Positions 1-5,812 of a stretch of DNA of 9,785 nucleotides are shown here, in pieces. This DNA comes from Deinococcus sp. (GTDB taxonomy: Bacteria > Deinococcota > Deinococci > Deinococcales > Deinococcaceae). The stretch spans positions 9,573 to 19,357 of the forward strand of contig JAGLBF010000039.1 in assembly GCA_018260375.1 (NCBI GenBank). The letters run 5' to 3'. The first letter of the stretch is position 1. Every line of letters starts with the position of its first letter. The position numbers and the translations under genes are program-made. The notes beneath the pieces were generated by a model. The model searched no databases and was not told the origin of the DNA. It was given only the letters and a program-made list of their open reading frames with translations.

Positions 1-118
1 GGGTGTTACTGGTTTGGGCGTTGCTGCTGGGCACCGAGTCGCGCAGCACTGTGGCGCCTAGTCCTAAGCCCACCAGCAAGGCGGCAGTAATTAAGGCAAA
101 GATACGTTTGTTGGCCAT
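1..118 (-). CDS. N-terminus of an exported or membrane-anchored protein (partial)
   Basis: Only the first 39 codons lie in the window; the gene continues past the left edge. The start ATG is at 118-116 on the minus strand, preceded by a weak AAGG-type ribosome binding sequence a few bases upstream. The visible peptide begins MANKRIF and has two early basic residues. An uninterrupted hydrophobic stretch follows at about residues 6-24 (Ala/Leu/Gly/Val-rich), then a polar Ser/Asn/Thr-rich stretch. This is the layout of a signal peptide or a single N-terminal membrane anchor. No catalytic or family motif is visible, so the function is unknown. The gene is on the same strand as the ThpR-type gene, about 130 bp downstream of it, so co-transcription is possible but not shown. 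Confidence 0.7.
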   Translation of the reverse strand, partial: MANKRIFALITAALLVGLGLGATVLRDSVPSSNAQTSNT

Positions 119-248
119 ACCTTATTAAGCCCTAACGCCATGAAGTTTGCGCTCAAGAGAGATTAAGTTTTCTCACGCAGAGGTTGCAGGTCACCACACG
201 AACCACCCAGAACTCTGTGAAATGGGAATCTATGTACCACCTGCCTCT

Positions 249-1127
249 TTATTCGGTCTGCGTTACCTCTTGGCCCCCAAACGGAAAGGTAGACAGAACT
301 TCATAAATCGGCCCTGTTTTTTGCAAGTGACTGCGGTATAACACCATTTGCGGTGCTTGCCAGGAAAGGTCAAAGATCTGCGGCGCCAGGCGGGGAGCAG
401 GGCCTTTTTTGCGGGCTAAGGTGATGTGCGCCTTAAAGTGTTCTTCTACTTCCAAGCTGAGGCTGCTCAGCTCGGCGCGCAGCTTGGCCGCTAGGTCGTC
501 TAGCCCTGCGCCCTGTGCGCTTTCACCCACCACTTTGACAAACCACACGCGGGGGCTGCCCTCATTGGGAAAATAGCCTGTGCCGCGCAGGGCGATGGTC
601 AGCGGCGCAGCTTCCTGTGCCAGGCGCGTACCTAGCCGCTTGAGGTCATCCAGGCGCGCAGGATCAATCGATGGCAAATAGGCCAAAGTAACGTGCATTT
701 GCTCAGGCCGCACGGCCCGCCAGTTACCGCGCAGGGCCTTTTGGCGCTCGGCAAGCACCCCGCTGACCTCGGCCGGTACCTTCAGCGCAAAAAATACCCG
801 TGGTCGCGACTGGTGCTCACTCGCTGGCAACTGGCGCGTCACCTGTTGATAAGCCCCTGTACGGCTTCCACGCTGGCGCTCGGTACTGCTCCCCTGAGCG
901 CTGCGCCCTGCCAGAGCTTTGCTGGGCACGGCACTCTTGGGCGAGTTTTGCTGAGACTTTTTGTGTTGTGCTGGCGGCGAGGCTAAGGATGATGGTGCTT
1001 TGGGTACTGGTGTTTTGGGTACGGGTGCTTTGGCTGTTGGTGCTTTGGCTGTTGCCCCTTTGGCGGCCTTATGCACGCGAGCTGCACTGAGTTTTAATTG
1101 TGGGCCTTTGGGTGTGTTGGTACTCAT
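249..1127 (-). CDS. thpR: 2'-5' RNA ligase / RNA 2',3'-cyclic phosphodiesterase family protein with long basic N-terminal tail
   Basis: This 292-aa protein belongs to the 2H phosphoesterase superfamily (LigT/ThpR type). The family opens RNA 2',3'-cyclic phosphates and can ligate RNA ends through 2'-5' bonds in vitro. Both signature HxTx motifs are present: HVTL at residues 145-148 and HITL at 234-237, within a domain from about residue 109 to 285. The usual bacterial enzyme is about 180-200 residues. Here about 108 extra residues precede the domain, low in complexity and rich in Ala, Pro, Lys, Ser and Gln. They include five 5-residue repeats at 21-45 (AAKGA, TAKAP twice, VPKTP, VPKAP). I chose the ATG at 1127 because an AAGGAAG ribosome binding site sits 7 nt upstream; the frame is open 30 codons further, but without such a site. 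The catalytic domain call is firm; the tail's role (RNA or DNA binding, or none) is unknown. The tail is in frame and uninterrupted. Confidence 0.88.
   Translation of the reverse strand: MSTNTPKGPQLKLSAARVHKAAKGATAKAPTAKAPVPKTPVPKAPSSLASPPAQHKKSQQNSPKSAVPSKALAGRSAQGSSTERQRGSRTGAYQQVTRQLPASEHQSRPRVFFALKVPAEVSGVLAERQKALRGNWRAVRPEQMHVTLAYLPSIDPARLDDLKRLGTRLAQEAAPLTIALRGTGYFPNEGSPRVWFVKVVGESAQGAGLDDLAAKLRAELSSLSLEVEEHFKAHITLARKKGPAPRLAPQIFDLSWQAPQMVLYRSHLQKTGPIYEVLSTFPFGGQEVTQTE
994..1068. repeat. 15-bp tandem repeat, five imperfect units, inside the ThpR-type gene
   Basis: Five consecutive 15-bp units, plus-strand form GGTGCTTTGGCTGTT and variants, start at 994, 1009, 1024, 1039 and 1054. Units 3 and 4 are identical; units 1, 2 and 5 differ by a few bases. 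They encode five copies of a Lys-centred pentapeptide (xxKxP/A) on the minus strand. The unit length is a multiple of three, so copy-number change would not break the frame. Confidence 0.85.
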
Positions 1128-1134
1128 CAGTCTA

Positions 1135-1141
1135 CTTCCTT
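1135..1141 (-). promoter_or_regulatory. ribosome binding site of the ThpR-type gene
   Basis: AAGGAAG on the minus strand, 7 nt before the ATG at 1127. It decides the start over the longer open frame reaching 1217. A TATAAA directly upstream (minus strand, about 1142-1147) could be a -10 box, but it would leave only a leader of a few nucleotides, so promoter and ribosome binding site cannot both be confidently assigned. Confidence 0.6.
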
Positions 1142-1356
1142 TTATAAGCGGTCTACCCGTCTCACAGGCCCACAGTCTAGCGGCAGTACAGCCGTCATAC
1201 GGTGGCAACAAAAACATCTGTTGACTTGTTGGTGGTTGACTTTTAACACTCTTTGAGCAGTGGGCCAGCTGGCCTATCCAAAAGACGAGCCGCTACCCCG
1301 CTCTCCCCTAAAGGTTTTGGCAAGGGCGACATCATGCAGATCACCGCGCGGCGACT

Positions 1357-1362
1357 TTTAAT
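1357..1362 (+). promoter_or_regulatory. candidate -10 box for leaderless transcription of the PRC-barrel gene
   Basis: TTTAAT lies 6 nt before the ATG at 1369, which would place the transcription start at or next to the A of the start codon. Leaderless genes with a -10 at this distance are common in Deinococcus. There is no purine-rich ribosome binding site, which fits, but no good -35 box is visible at 17 bp spacing. The call rests on position and sequence alone. Confidence 0.4.
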
Positions 1363-1368
1363 GACAGT

Positions 1369-2889
1369 ATGATCAAAGCCACAGAATTGCTCGGTCGCCA
1401 TGTTGTGACCACCGCTGAGGGTACGCGCATCGCTAAAGTCCATGACCTGATTTTTGATTATGACGCCAACGAACTAGCGGCCCTACTTATTGACGAGGGC
1501 GGTTGGTTTCGTGCGGCCCAGGTGGTGCCTTACAGCGCTGTGCGCTCACTGGGTGAAGAGGTGGTTATGGTAGAAAGTGACGCCGCTGTGATCAACGCAA
1601 GCGACAACGAGCGTATCAAAACCCTGCTCGAAGGCCAGCAAAAGATCTTGGTGGGCCTCAAGCTGCTCACCACTGACGGGCGCGACCTAGGCCGCATTGC
1701 CGACGTGTACATAGATCCGCTCAGTGGGCAGGTACTGGGCTATGAGGCGACAGGCGGGTTATTTGCTGACCTCAGCAGCGGGCGCACCTTTGTTCCCGCG
1801 CCCCATAGCATCCAAATCGGCACGGACGCGGCGATTGTGCCGCCCTCTATCGTAAACGCTATGCAAGAAACCGAGCCGGGCGGCATCAAGGGCACGTTTA
1901 AACGGGTGAGCGACAGCGTCAAAGACAGCTACCAGGAAACGGCGAGTGGTGTACGTGGCAGCGTACAAGAAGCGGCAGATACCCTGCGAGAAGGCTACCA
2001 ACAGGCCGCCCAGAGTGTACAAGAGCAGCTCGATGACCTTAAGGACGCCACTCAGGAGCGGCAAGCTGAGTTTGCACTGGGCAAGGTAGCGGGTATGGAC
2101 GTGACTGACAGCGCCGGCCAGGTTATCGTCCCAGAAGGCCACACCATCACCCAGCAGCATATTGACCAGGCCCAAAAGGGTGGCGCCATGCTCAGGCTGA
2201 TTACGGCGGCCAGCACGGGCAGCGTAAAGCAGGGTGCTCAACACCTCAGCGAGCAAACCCGCGAACAGGTCAGCGAAGCGGGCGAGCAGCTTAAGGCCAA
2301 AGTGGATCCGGTACGCGAACAGGTGAGCGCAGCAGTAACTGAGGCGGGCAAGGTTGTCTCTTCCCCTGTCTATGGGTCAGACGGTGCGCAGCGCATGGTG
2401 GTCACACCCGGCATGCCCGAACCCGTACAGGACATTGTAGGTCGCCGCGTACTGCATGATGTTTATGGTGAAAACCGCACCCTGATTGCCGCCCAGGGTC
2501 AAATCATCAGCCCCGAACTCCTGGCCCGTGCCCGCACTCAGGGCCGCGAACAAGCCCTCATTGACGCCGTCACCTCGGCCACGCCTCCCCTGAGTGACAA
2601 ACTCGCCGAAGGGGTTGCCGAGGTGAGCGCGGGCGCGGGTCAACTGTTTAACAAAGCCAAGCAGTGGCTAGATGAAAAGCGCGAAGAACTGAACACCACC
2701 ATTGAACAGCAAGAGCGCGAAGCGAACGCCCAGCGCATTAAAGACATACTGGGCCGCCCCACCAAACGGGCCGTACTTGACTCGCACGACCACGTTATTT
2801 TGAATATTGGCGACGTTATTACCAACGCCTCTATTCAAGAAGCGCGGCAGGCAGGGGTGCTGCCCATGTTGCTCAACAGCGTAGACTAG
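1369..2889 (+). CDS. PRC-barrel domain protein with alternating LEA-like helices and a triplicated module
   Basis: This 506-aa protein has no signal peptide or membrane segment and is probably cytoplasmic. Residues 1-80 and about 92-165 look like two PRC-barrel domains: MIKATELLGRHVV...EGTRIAKVHDLIFD, then LVGLKLLTTDGRDLGRIADVYID with a matching glycine and acidic pattern. Three hydrophilic stretches rich in Gln, Glu, Ala and Lys and predicted as amphipathic helix (about 175-235, 283-331 and 407-455) resemble group 3 LEA or apolipoprotein-like helices. They alternate with three copies of a module at about 236-280, 353-402 and 455-503, sharing a pattern of D, then G, then V/I, then GxxI(T/S), then an acidic/Ala helix. 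PRC barrels are known in RNA processing (RimM) and photosynthetic reaction centres and bind protein or RNA partners. The function here is unknown; a desiccation or stress role is inference from the LEA-like helices. No ribosome binding site precedes the ATG. TTTAAT at 1357-1362, 6 nt before it, suggests leaderless transcription. An alternative promoter is TTGACT at 1221-1226 with a poor -10 at 1244. Confidence 0.85.
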   Translation: MIKATELLGRHVVTTAEGTRIAKVHDLIFDYDANELAALLIDEGGWFRAAQVVPYSAVRSLGEEVVMVESDAAVINASDNERIKTLLEGQQKILVGLKLLTTDGRDLGRIADVYIDPLSGQVLGYEATGGLFADLSSGRTFVPAPHSIQIGTDAAIVPPSIVNAMQETEPGGIKGTFKRVSDSVKDSYQETASGVRGSVQEAADTLREGYQQAAQSVQEQLDDLKDATQERQAEFALGKVAGMDVTDSAGQVIVPEGHTITQQHIDQAQKGGAMLRLITAASTGSVKQGAQHLSEQTREQVSEAGEQLKAKVDPVREQVSAAVTEAGKVVSSPVYGSDGAQRMVVTPGMPEPVQDIVGRRVLHDVYGENRTLIAAQGQIISPELLARARTQGREQALIDAVTSATPPLSDKLAEGVAEVSAGAGQLFNKAKQWLDEKREELNTTIEQQEREANAQRIKDILGRPTKRAVLDSHDHVILNIGDVITNASIQEARQAGVLPMLLNSVD

Positions 2890-2973
2890 GCACACCGATG
2901 TAACCTAGGTACACTGATACTGAGTACGTTGGTCAAGTTTTGATTTACCAGCAAAGTACGTCCTAATGTTAAA

Positions 2974-3021
2974 TACGCCCCAGTACTAAGGTGATATCCT
3001 GAAGACTGGGGTGTACTTTTT
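2974..3021 (+). terminator. probable rho-independent terminator of the PRC-barrel gene
   Basis: TACGCCCCAGT (2974-2984) pairs with ACTGGGGTGTA (3005-3015) over 11 positions, with one G-T wobble. The 20-nt loop can pair further through AGG and CCT. The stem is followed at once by CTTTTT. It lies about 85 nt after the stop codon. Confidence 0.6.
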
Positions 3022-3042
3022 GTTATTGGGTGTACTCTTTGG

Positions 3043-3117
3043 TATACGGACTTGTTGATGCTGCCGCTGGCCTTCTTGTATTGCGTGGTCAACAAGGTTC
3101 AAGTCGGAATCCGTATA
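3043..3117. repeat. interspersed inverted-repeat element (ATACGGA type), short copy
   Basis: The 75-bp element is bounded by perfect 8-bp inverted termini, TATACGGA (3043-3050) and TCCGTATA (3110-3117). Nested inside is a second perfect 8-bp pair, CTTGTTGA (3051-3058) with TCAACAAG (3089-3096). Its right end read on the minus strand begins ATACGGATTCCG, the same 12 bases found directly after glnN at 9634. It codes for nothing convincing. It resembles the small noncoding repeats known from Deinococcus; which described family it belongs to cannot be told here. Confidence 0.65.
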
Positions 3118-3218
3118 ACCACAGGCCGTCTATACTCCATCCTTTTCAACACTCTACCCCTGCCAACGCAAGCCTGTTGACTGAGCCTTAATCTTGCTCT
3201 GAGCGAGTGCACCTTGTG

Positions 3219-3244
3219 CCATCATGACCAGGGCCGCATGATGG
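3219..3244. repeat. 8-bp perfect hairpin upstream of the Roadblock gene
   Basis: CCATCATG (3219-3226) is complementary to CATGATGG (3237-3244) around a 10-nt spacer. No run of T follows on either strand, so it is not a standard terminator. It may be a protein-binding site, part of a leader or small RNA, or chance. Confidence 0.4.
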
Positions 3245-3428
3245 TCACAAATTCCTGTGTCTGACAACAAAATGTCTACTGCTCCGACTTGATGAACAGT
3301 AGGCACTCAGGGCAGGAGGTGCTGCAAGTCATAAACGTGTGAGAGGTCATGCGGCTAAATGGTTTTATTCAGCGGGCCAGCACCTAGAAGCATTCAAGTA
3401 AGCCCCCGATGAAGCAAGGAGAACGAAC

Positions 3429-3803
3429 ATGACTGGTAGCAGCAAACAACAAGTACTGATGGGCAACATCAACCAACTTCGCAGCTCACTTCCCGAAATT
3501 CGCGGCGCCCTCGTCGCCACGCTTGACGGCCTGCCTATCGCTCAGGCTTTTACCGACAACACCGACGCCAACCGCGTTGCGGCGATGGCAGCGACCGCGC
3601 TGGGTCTGGGTAAGCGCATCAATGACACCCTGGGTTCAGGCGAGTTTAACGAGATGAGCGTGTCAGGCGTTGGCGGACAGGTGTTCTTGTATGCCGCGGG
3701 CCGTAAAGGTGTGCTGGCTGTGGTTACCCCCGCCGACATGAACCTGGGCCTGCTGCACATGGAAGCCCGCGACGTCGCCCGCGACATTGCCAATACCCTG
3801 TAA
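3429..3803 (+). CDS. Roadblock/LC7 domain protein (MglB-like)
   Basis: This 124-aa single-domain protein fits the Roadblock/LC7 family in length and pattern. A central strand GALVATLDGLPIA at about 26-38 is followed by a helix at 46-66 (NRVAAMAATALGLGKRIN). A strand hairpin follows at 73-91 (ending GGQVFLYAAG), then the strand GVLAVVTPADMNLG and a C-terminal helix at 107-122. Bacterial members such as MglB bind and regulate small Ras-like GTPases such as MglA; others act as dimeric scaffolds. No GTPase gene lies in this window, so the partner must be encoded elsewhere. The start ATG has AAGGAG 7 nt upstream (3416-3421). The next gene, 187 bp downstream, is a V4R-like protein on the same strand, which suggests a functional pair. 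The family call is firm; the cellular process is not determined. Confidence 0.88.
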   Translation: MTGSSKQQVLMGNINQLRSSLPEIRGALVATLDGLPIAQAFTDNTDANRVAAMAATALGLGKRINDTLGSGEFNEMSVSGVGGQVFLYAAGRKGVLAVVTPADMNLGLLHMEARDVARDIANTL

Positions 3804-3806
3804 ACC

Positions 3807-3830
3807 CCGCTTTAAGTAAGCGGCGTTTAC
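3807..3830 (+). terminator. weak hairpin after the Roadblock gene
   Basis: CCGCTT (3807-3812) pairs with AAGCGG (3818-3823) around a 5-nt loop, immediately after the stop codon, followed by CGTTTAC. The short T run makes it a poor terminator, so some read-through into the next gene is likely. Confidence 0.35.
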
Positions 3831-3940
3831 TATACATTGACCCATACATTTTGAGTTCAGCAGTGTCAGGAGCAGAATTGGGAATTATTTTCCATTCATA
3901 TCCTTGCTCTGCTGCTTTACTAGAGGGACAAATTAAAAGC

Positions 3941-3946
3941 TATAAG
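3941..3946 (+). promoter_or_regulatory. candidate -10 box of the V4R-like gene
   Basis: TATAAG, 44 nt before the ATG at 3991, is a good match to a -10 box. The best upstream partner is TTTACT at 3916-3921, a weak -35 with 19-bp spacing. The gene may therefore be transcribed on its own as well as by read-through from the Roadblock gene. Confidence 0.35.
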
Positions 3947-3990
3947 GGCTTCTAAATTTGTAACCTACCTCTCACACAAGGAGTACCACC

Positions 3991-4458
3991 ATGACTACCT
4001 ATACCCGTCCCGAACTTGGCGATTACAGCTCTATCGTTTGCTTTAAAGCAGTCATTACCGGTATTGAAGATACCCTGGGCAAAGACGGCGCCGCCGTAGC
4101 CTTTATCCGTGCAGGTAAACTCCGCGGTCACAATCTCGCCGGTGAATTGGGCGTTACTGGCACTAAAGTCCCTGTTGAGCAACTGGCTGAGCTGCTTAAC
4201 AGCGCTCTGGGCAAAGACGGCACCCGCCTTTGTGCCGTGCGCAAAGCCTACAAGCAAGGCGATGACCTGGTTATAGAAACCGAAGAAACCGTCTGCTCCG
4301 CTGGCGAGCCTATGGGCAGCGACCGCAACTGCACCTTTACCCTGGGTGCCGTGTGGGGTGCCGTAGAGGCCATTGAAGGCGAAGTCTACCTGGGCGAGCA
4401 GACCGAAAGCGTACTGCGCGGCGGTAGCAGCGACAAGTTCGTCTTTAGCCCCCTGTAA
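3991..4458 (+). CDS. hypothetical protein, possible V4R-like ligand-binding domain
   Basis: This 155-aa protein has no signal peptide or membrane segment. It is well translated by appearance: AAGGAG lies 7 nt before the ATG (3978-3983). I do not recognise a named gene. The C-terminal half (about 92-153) follows the pattern of V4R (4-vinyl reductase-like) domains: an acidic strand IETEETVC with Cys102 and SAG, then Cys114-TFTLGAVWGAVEAI, then GEVYLGEQTES, a glycine turn and DKFVF near the end. Known V4R domains bind small molecules or hydrophobic ligands. The four cysteines are at 17, 81, 102 and 114; whether they bind metal is not shown. The N-terminal half resembles a helix-strand segment, and Ala/Gly-rich 'LGKDG' occurs twice (29-33 and 73-77). 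The downstream Roadblock neighbour relationship suggests a sensing role. The V4R assignment is inference from pattern only; it could be an unrelated conserved family. Confidence 0.7.
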   Translation: MTTYTRPELGDYSSIVCFKAVITGIEDTLGKDGAAVAFIRAGKLRGHNLAGELGVTGTKVPVEQLAELLNSALGKDGTRLCAVRKAYKQGDDLVIETEETVCSAGEPMGSDRNCTFTLGAVWGAVEAIEGEVYLGEQTESVLRGGSSDKFVFSPL

Positions 4459-4477
4459 GAACCCTCTTGTACATAAA

Positions 4478-4499
4478 AAGCCCCTTCATTTGCGGGCTT
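4478..4499 (-). repeat. AAGCCC/GGGCTT hairpin, terminator-like only on the minus strand
   Basis: AAGCCC (4478-4483) pairs with GGGCTT (4494-4499). The A run lies on the left, so the U tract would form only in a minus-strand transcript (GGGCTTTTTA). No minus-strand gene ends here, so its use is unclear; it may block antisense transcription into the V4R-like gene. Confidence 0.4.
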
Positions 4500-4514
4500 G
4501 TCCCTAAAGAAGTC

Positions 4515-4547
4515 TCCCCCCCTGCTTTGACAGAGGGGGATTTTTTT
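4515..4547 (+). terminator. strong rho-independent terminator after the V4R-like gene
   Basis: TCCCCCCCTG (4515-4524) pairs with CAGAGGGGGA (4531-4540) with a single mismatch around a 6-nt loop, followed directly by seven T (4541-4547). It ends 27 nt before the preferred start of the next gene, which must therefore have its own promoter. Confidence 0.85.
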
Positions 4548-4561
4548 GGTCTGTGCCGCGC

Positions 4562-4567
4562 TATGCT
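4562..4567 (+). promoter_or_regulatory. candidate -10 box for a leaderless outer-membrane protein transcript
   Basis: TATGCT fits the TANNNT form of a -10 box and ends 7 nt before the ATG at 4575, placing the transcription start on the start codon. There is no clear -35 at normal spacing; TTGACA at 4527-4532 is 29 bp away and lies in the terminator loop of the previous gene. Confidence 0.4.
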
Positions 4568-4574
4568 GTGGATG

Positions 4575-5498
4575 ATGCTTATCCCTTTGCGCCAAACCCT
4601 GACCTTCACCGCACTTGCCACTGTCGTAAGCGGCGCAGCGCAGGCCCAAACCTATGACCTGGCGGCCTTTTCGAGCACGGGCGGCTGGGGCGTGCGTGCT
4701 GGCCTGCAAGAGGTTGCCTGGCACGGCTACCTGCTCTCAGTTGGTGTATCAGGGACCGCCGTAGACCTGAGCATGCGGCGCAGTGTACCGCTGCTGGGCA
4801 TTGGCACGGTGGGGGCGAAGCTCTCGGCGGCCTATGCTTTTGTGCCTGAAGACCAAACGGTTGGCGGACAGCTGAGTCTGGAGGCTGCGGGCAGCGTGGG
4901 CCCAGCCGCGCTCTCAGGCGCGCTGATTATCTGGAATACGGCCCACCACAACTACGCCAGCCCACTCGATGACTGGGGAGCTACCCCCGCTGACCTGCGG
5001 CGTCAGGGATACGCCCTGAGCGCCCAAGCACGCTACCGTCTGCGCCGCGACCTGATACTTCAGGGCAATACTCAGCTTGGCGGTGGGCCACTGGGCGGGC
5101 AATCAGCGGGCCTCTTGCAAGCCGAGTGGCGGCAAGAGGCCCTGAGCTACCGCCTGGGCGCACAGCTGAGTCAACAGCAGGGCAGCGGGCTGCTGCTGGG
5201 CGTCAGTTACCGTCTAGACAACCAAGCGGACGTAGTGACCCTCAGCGCTGATGCCTTACTGGGGCCAAAGTCAGGGTTTAAGGCCCAGCTTGATGCACCC
5301 GCTGCCCTGACCATAGGCCAACACGCCGCCGATGTCAGCACCTATGTCGCTTATGAACCCTGGCACGCCAACACCTATCCCCTGCGTTACGGCGTGGGCC
5401 TGAGCCTGAGCACCACCGAGCAGCAAACCTGGCGCCTGCGCGTTCAGGGCGGCACAGGCGGCTACGGCGCCGAACTGGGCTGGACATGGCGCGAATAA
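4575..5498 (+). CDS. probable outer-membrane beta-barrel protein
   Basis: From the ATG at 4575 this is a 307-aa protein. A typical Sec signal peptide spans residues 1-24: Arg6, a hydrophobic core TFTALATVV, and an AQA cleavage site before QTYDLAAF. The rest is beta-rich: many short alternating polar/hydrophobic strands ending in Tyr, Trp or Leu, separated by Gly/Ser/Gln turns, with a final strand GAELGWTWRE. This fits a beta-barrel of the outer membrane or a secreted beta-rich protein; no enzyme motif is visible and I recognise no family. The same frame is open to an ATG at 4467, but the terminator at 4515-4547 lies in that part, so the upstream start is rejected. ATGs at 4563 and 4572 are also possible. 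TATGCT at 4562-4567 sits 7 nt before 4575 and no ribosome binding site is present, which favours a leaderless transcript from 4575. Confidence 0.75.
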   Translation: MLIPLRQTLTFTALATVVSGAAQAQTYDLAAFSSTGGWGVRAGLQEVAWHGYLLSVGVSGTAVDLSMRRSVPLLGIGTVGAKLSAAYAFVPEDQTVGGQLSLEAAGSVGPAALSGALIIWNTAHHNYASPLDDWGATPADLRRQGYALSAQARYRLRRDLILQGNTQLGGGPLGGQSAGLLQAEWRQEALSYRLGAQLSQQQGSGLLLGVSYRLDNQADVVTLSADALLGPKSGFKAQLDAPAALTIGQHAADVSTYVAYEPWHANTYPLRYGVGLSLSTTEQQTWRLRVQGGTGGYGAELGWTWRE

Positions 5499-5812
5499 AA
5501 GACCTGGCCCGGCAAAAACGCTGGAAGATTGTCTAAACGTTCATACGGACTGCCGCTAAATTCCACCACAGTCGGAAAAGCGCCGCCTGCGGCTCCATAC
5601 CGCACAGTCCATATGCTGTTCCCACTCGCATCCGCTCGGATTGATTCGGAAGTACGCCAAATCAATCGGAAGCCGTATCATACGCTTTTGCCACAGCCAG
5701 CAACCCAGCAGCTTATGCAGACTGCACTCCATTGCAGTGCAGTTAGGCATTTCAGTACAGTCAGGAAGGCACCACCTGCGCTTGTTGTATCCTCCGCTTT
5801 CCCGCAGCGCCT
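5499..5812. other. 314-bp gap between convergent outer-membrane protein and glnA genes
   Basis: The gap has no supported gene. It contains the ATACGGA element at 5543-5678 and a perfect 8-bp hairpin, ACTGCACT (5721-5728) with AGTGCAGT (5736-5743), loop 7 nt. No U-tract terminator is visible for either neighbour, so the hairpins of this gap may be what ends both transcripts. Confidence 0.6.
5543..5678. repeat. interspersed inverted-repeat element (ATACGGA type), long copy
   Basis: The element starts with ATACGGACTGCCGC at 5543 and ends with GGAAGCCGTAT at 5668-5678, giving 6-bp ATACGG/CCGTAT termini. Internally GATTGATT (5639-5646) pairs perfectly with AATCAATC (5660-5667), and TGCGG (5588-5592) with CCGCA (5600-5604). 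Its left part read on the minus strand contains AATTTAGCGG, which recurs near the right edge of the window (9768 onward). It sits between two convergent genes and encodes no convincing protein. Confidence 0.65.

Larger units (their letters stand above)
2890..3428. other. 539-bp gap between the PRC-barrel gene and the Roadblock gene
   Basis: No convincing gene lies here on either strand. The stretch holds the terminator at 2974-3021, an imperfect direct repeat of GGGTGTACT (about 3010 and 3029), and the ATACGGA element at 3043-3117. Two further hairpins are present: CCATCATG/CATGATGG at 3219-3244 and CTACTG/CAGTAG at 3276-3302. TTGACT at 3177-3182 has no good -10 partner at 17 bp. The promoter of the Roadblock gene must lie in the second half, but I cannot place it with confidence. 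Confidence 0.6.

Noticed and set aside
1759..2256. 165-aa open frame on the minus strand inside the PRC-barrel gene
   Set aside because: It is antisense to a gene with clear domain structure, has no ribosome binding site I can see, and its residues look like a shadow of Ala/Gln-rich codons.
4467..4574. Extended N-terminus of the outer-membrane protein from the ATG at 4467
   Set aside because: The extension contains a strong rho-independent terminator and would bury the signal peptide more than 35 residues inside the protein.
5708..5745. Possible radiation/desiccation response motif (TTATG near 5713)
   Set aside because: Only the left half resembles the Deinococcus palindrome; the matching CATAA half is missing and no gene starts nearby.
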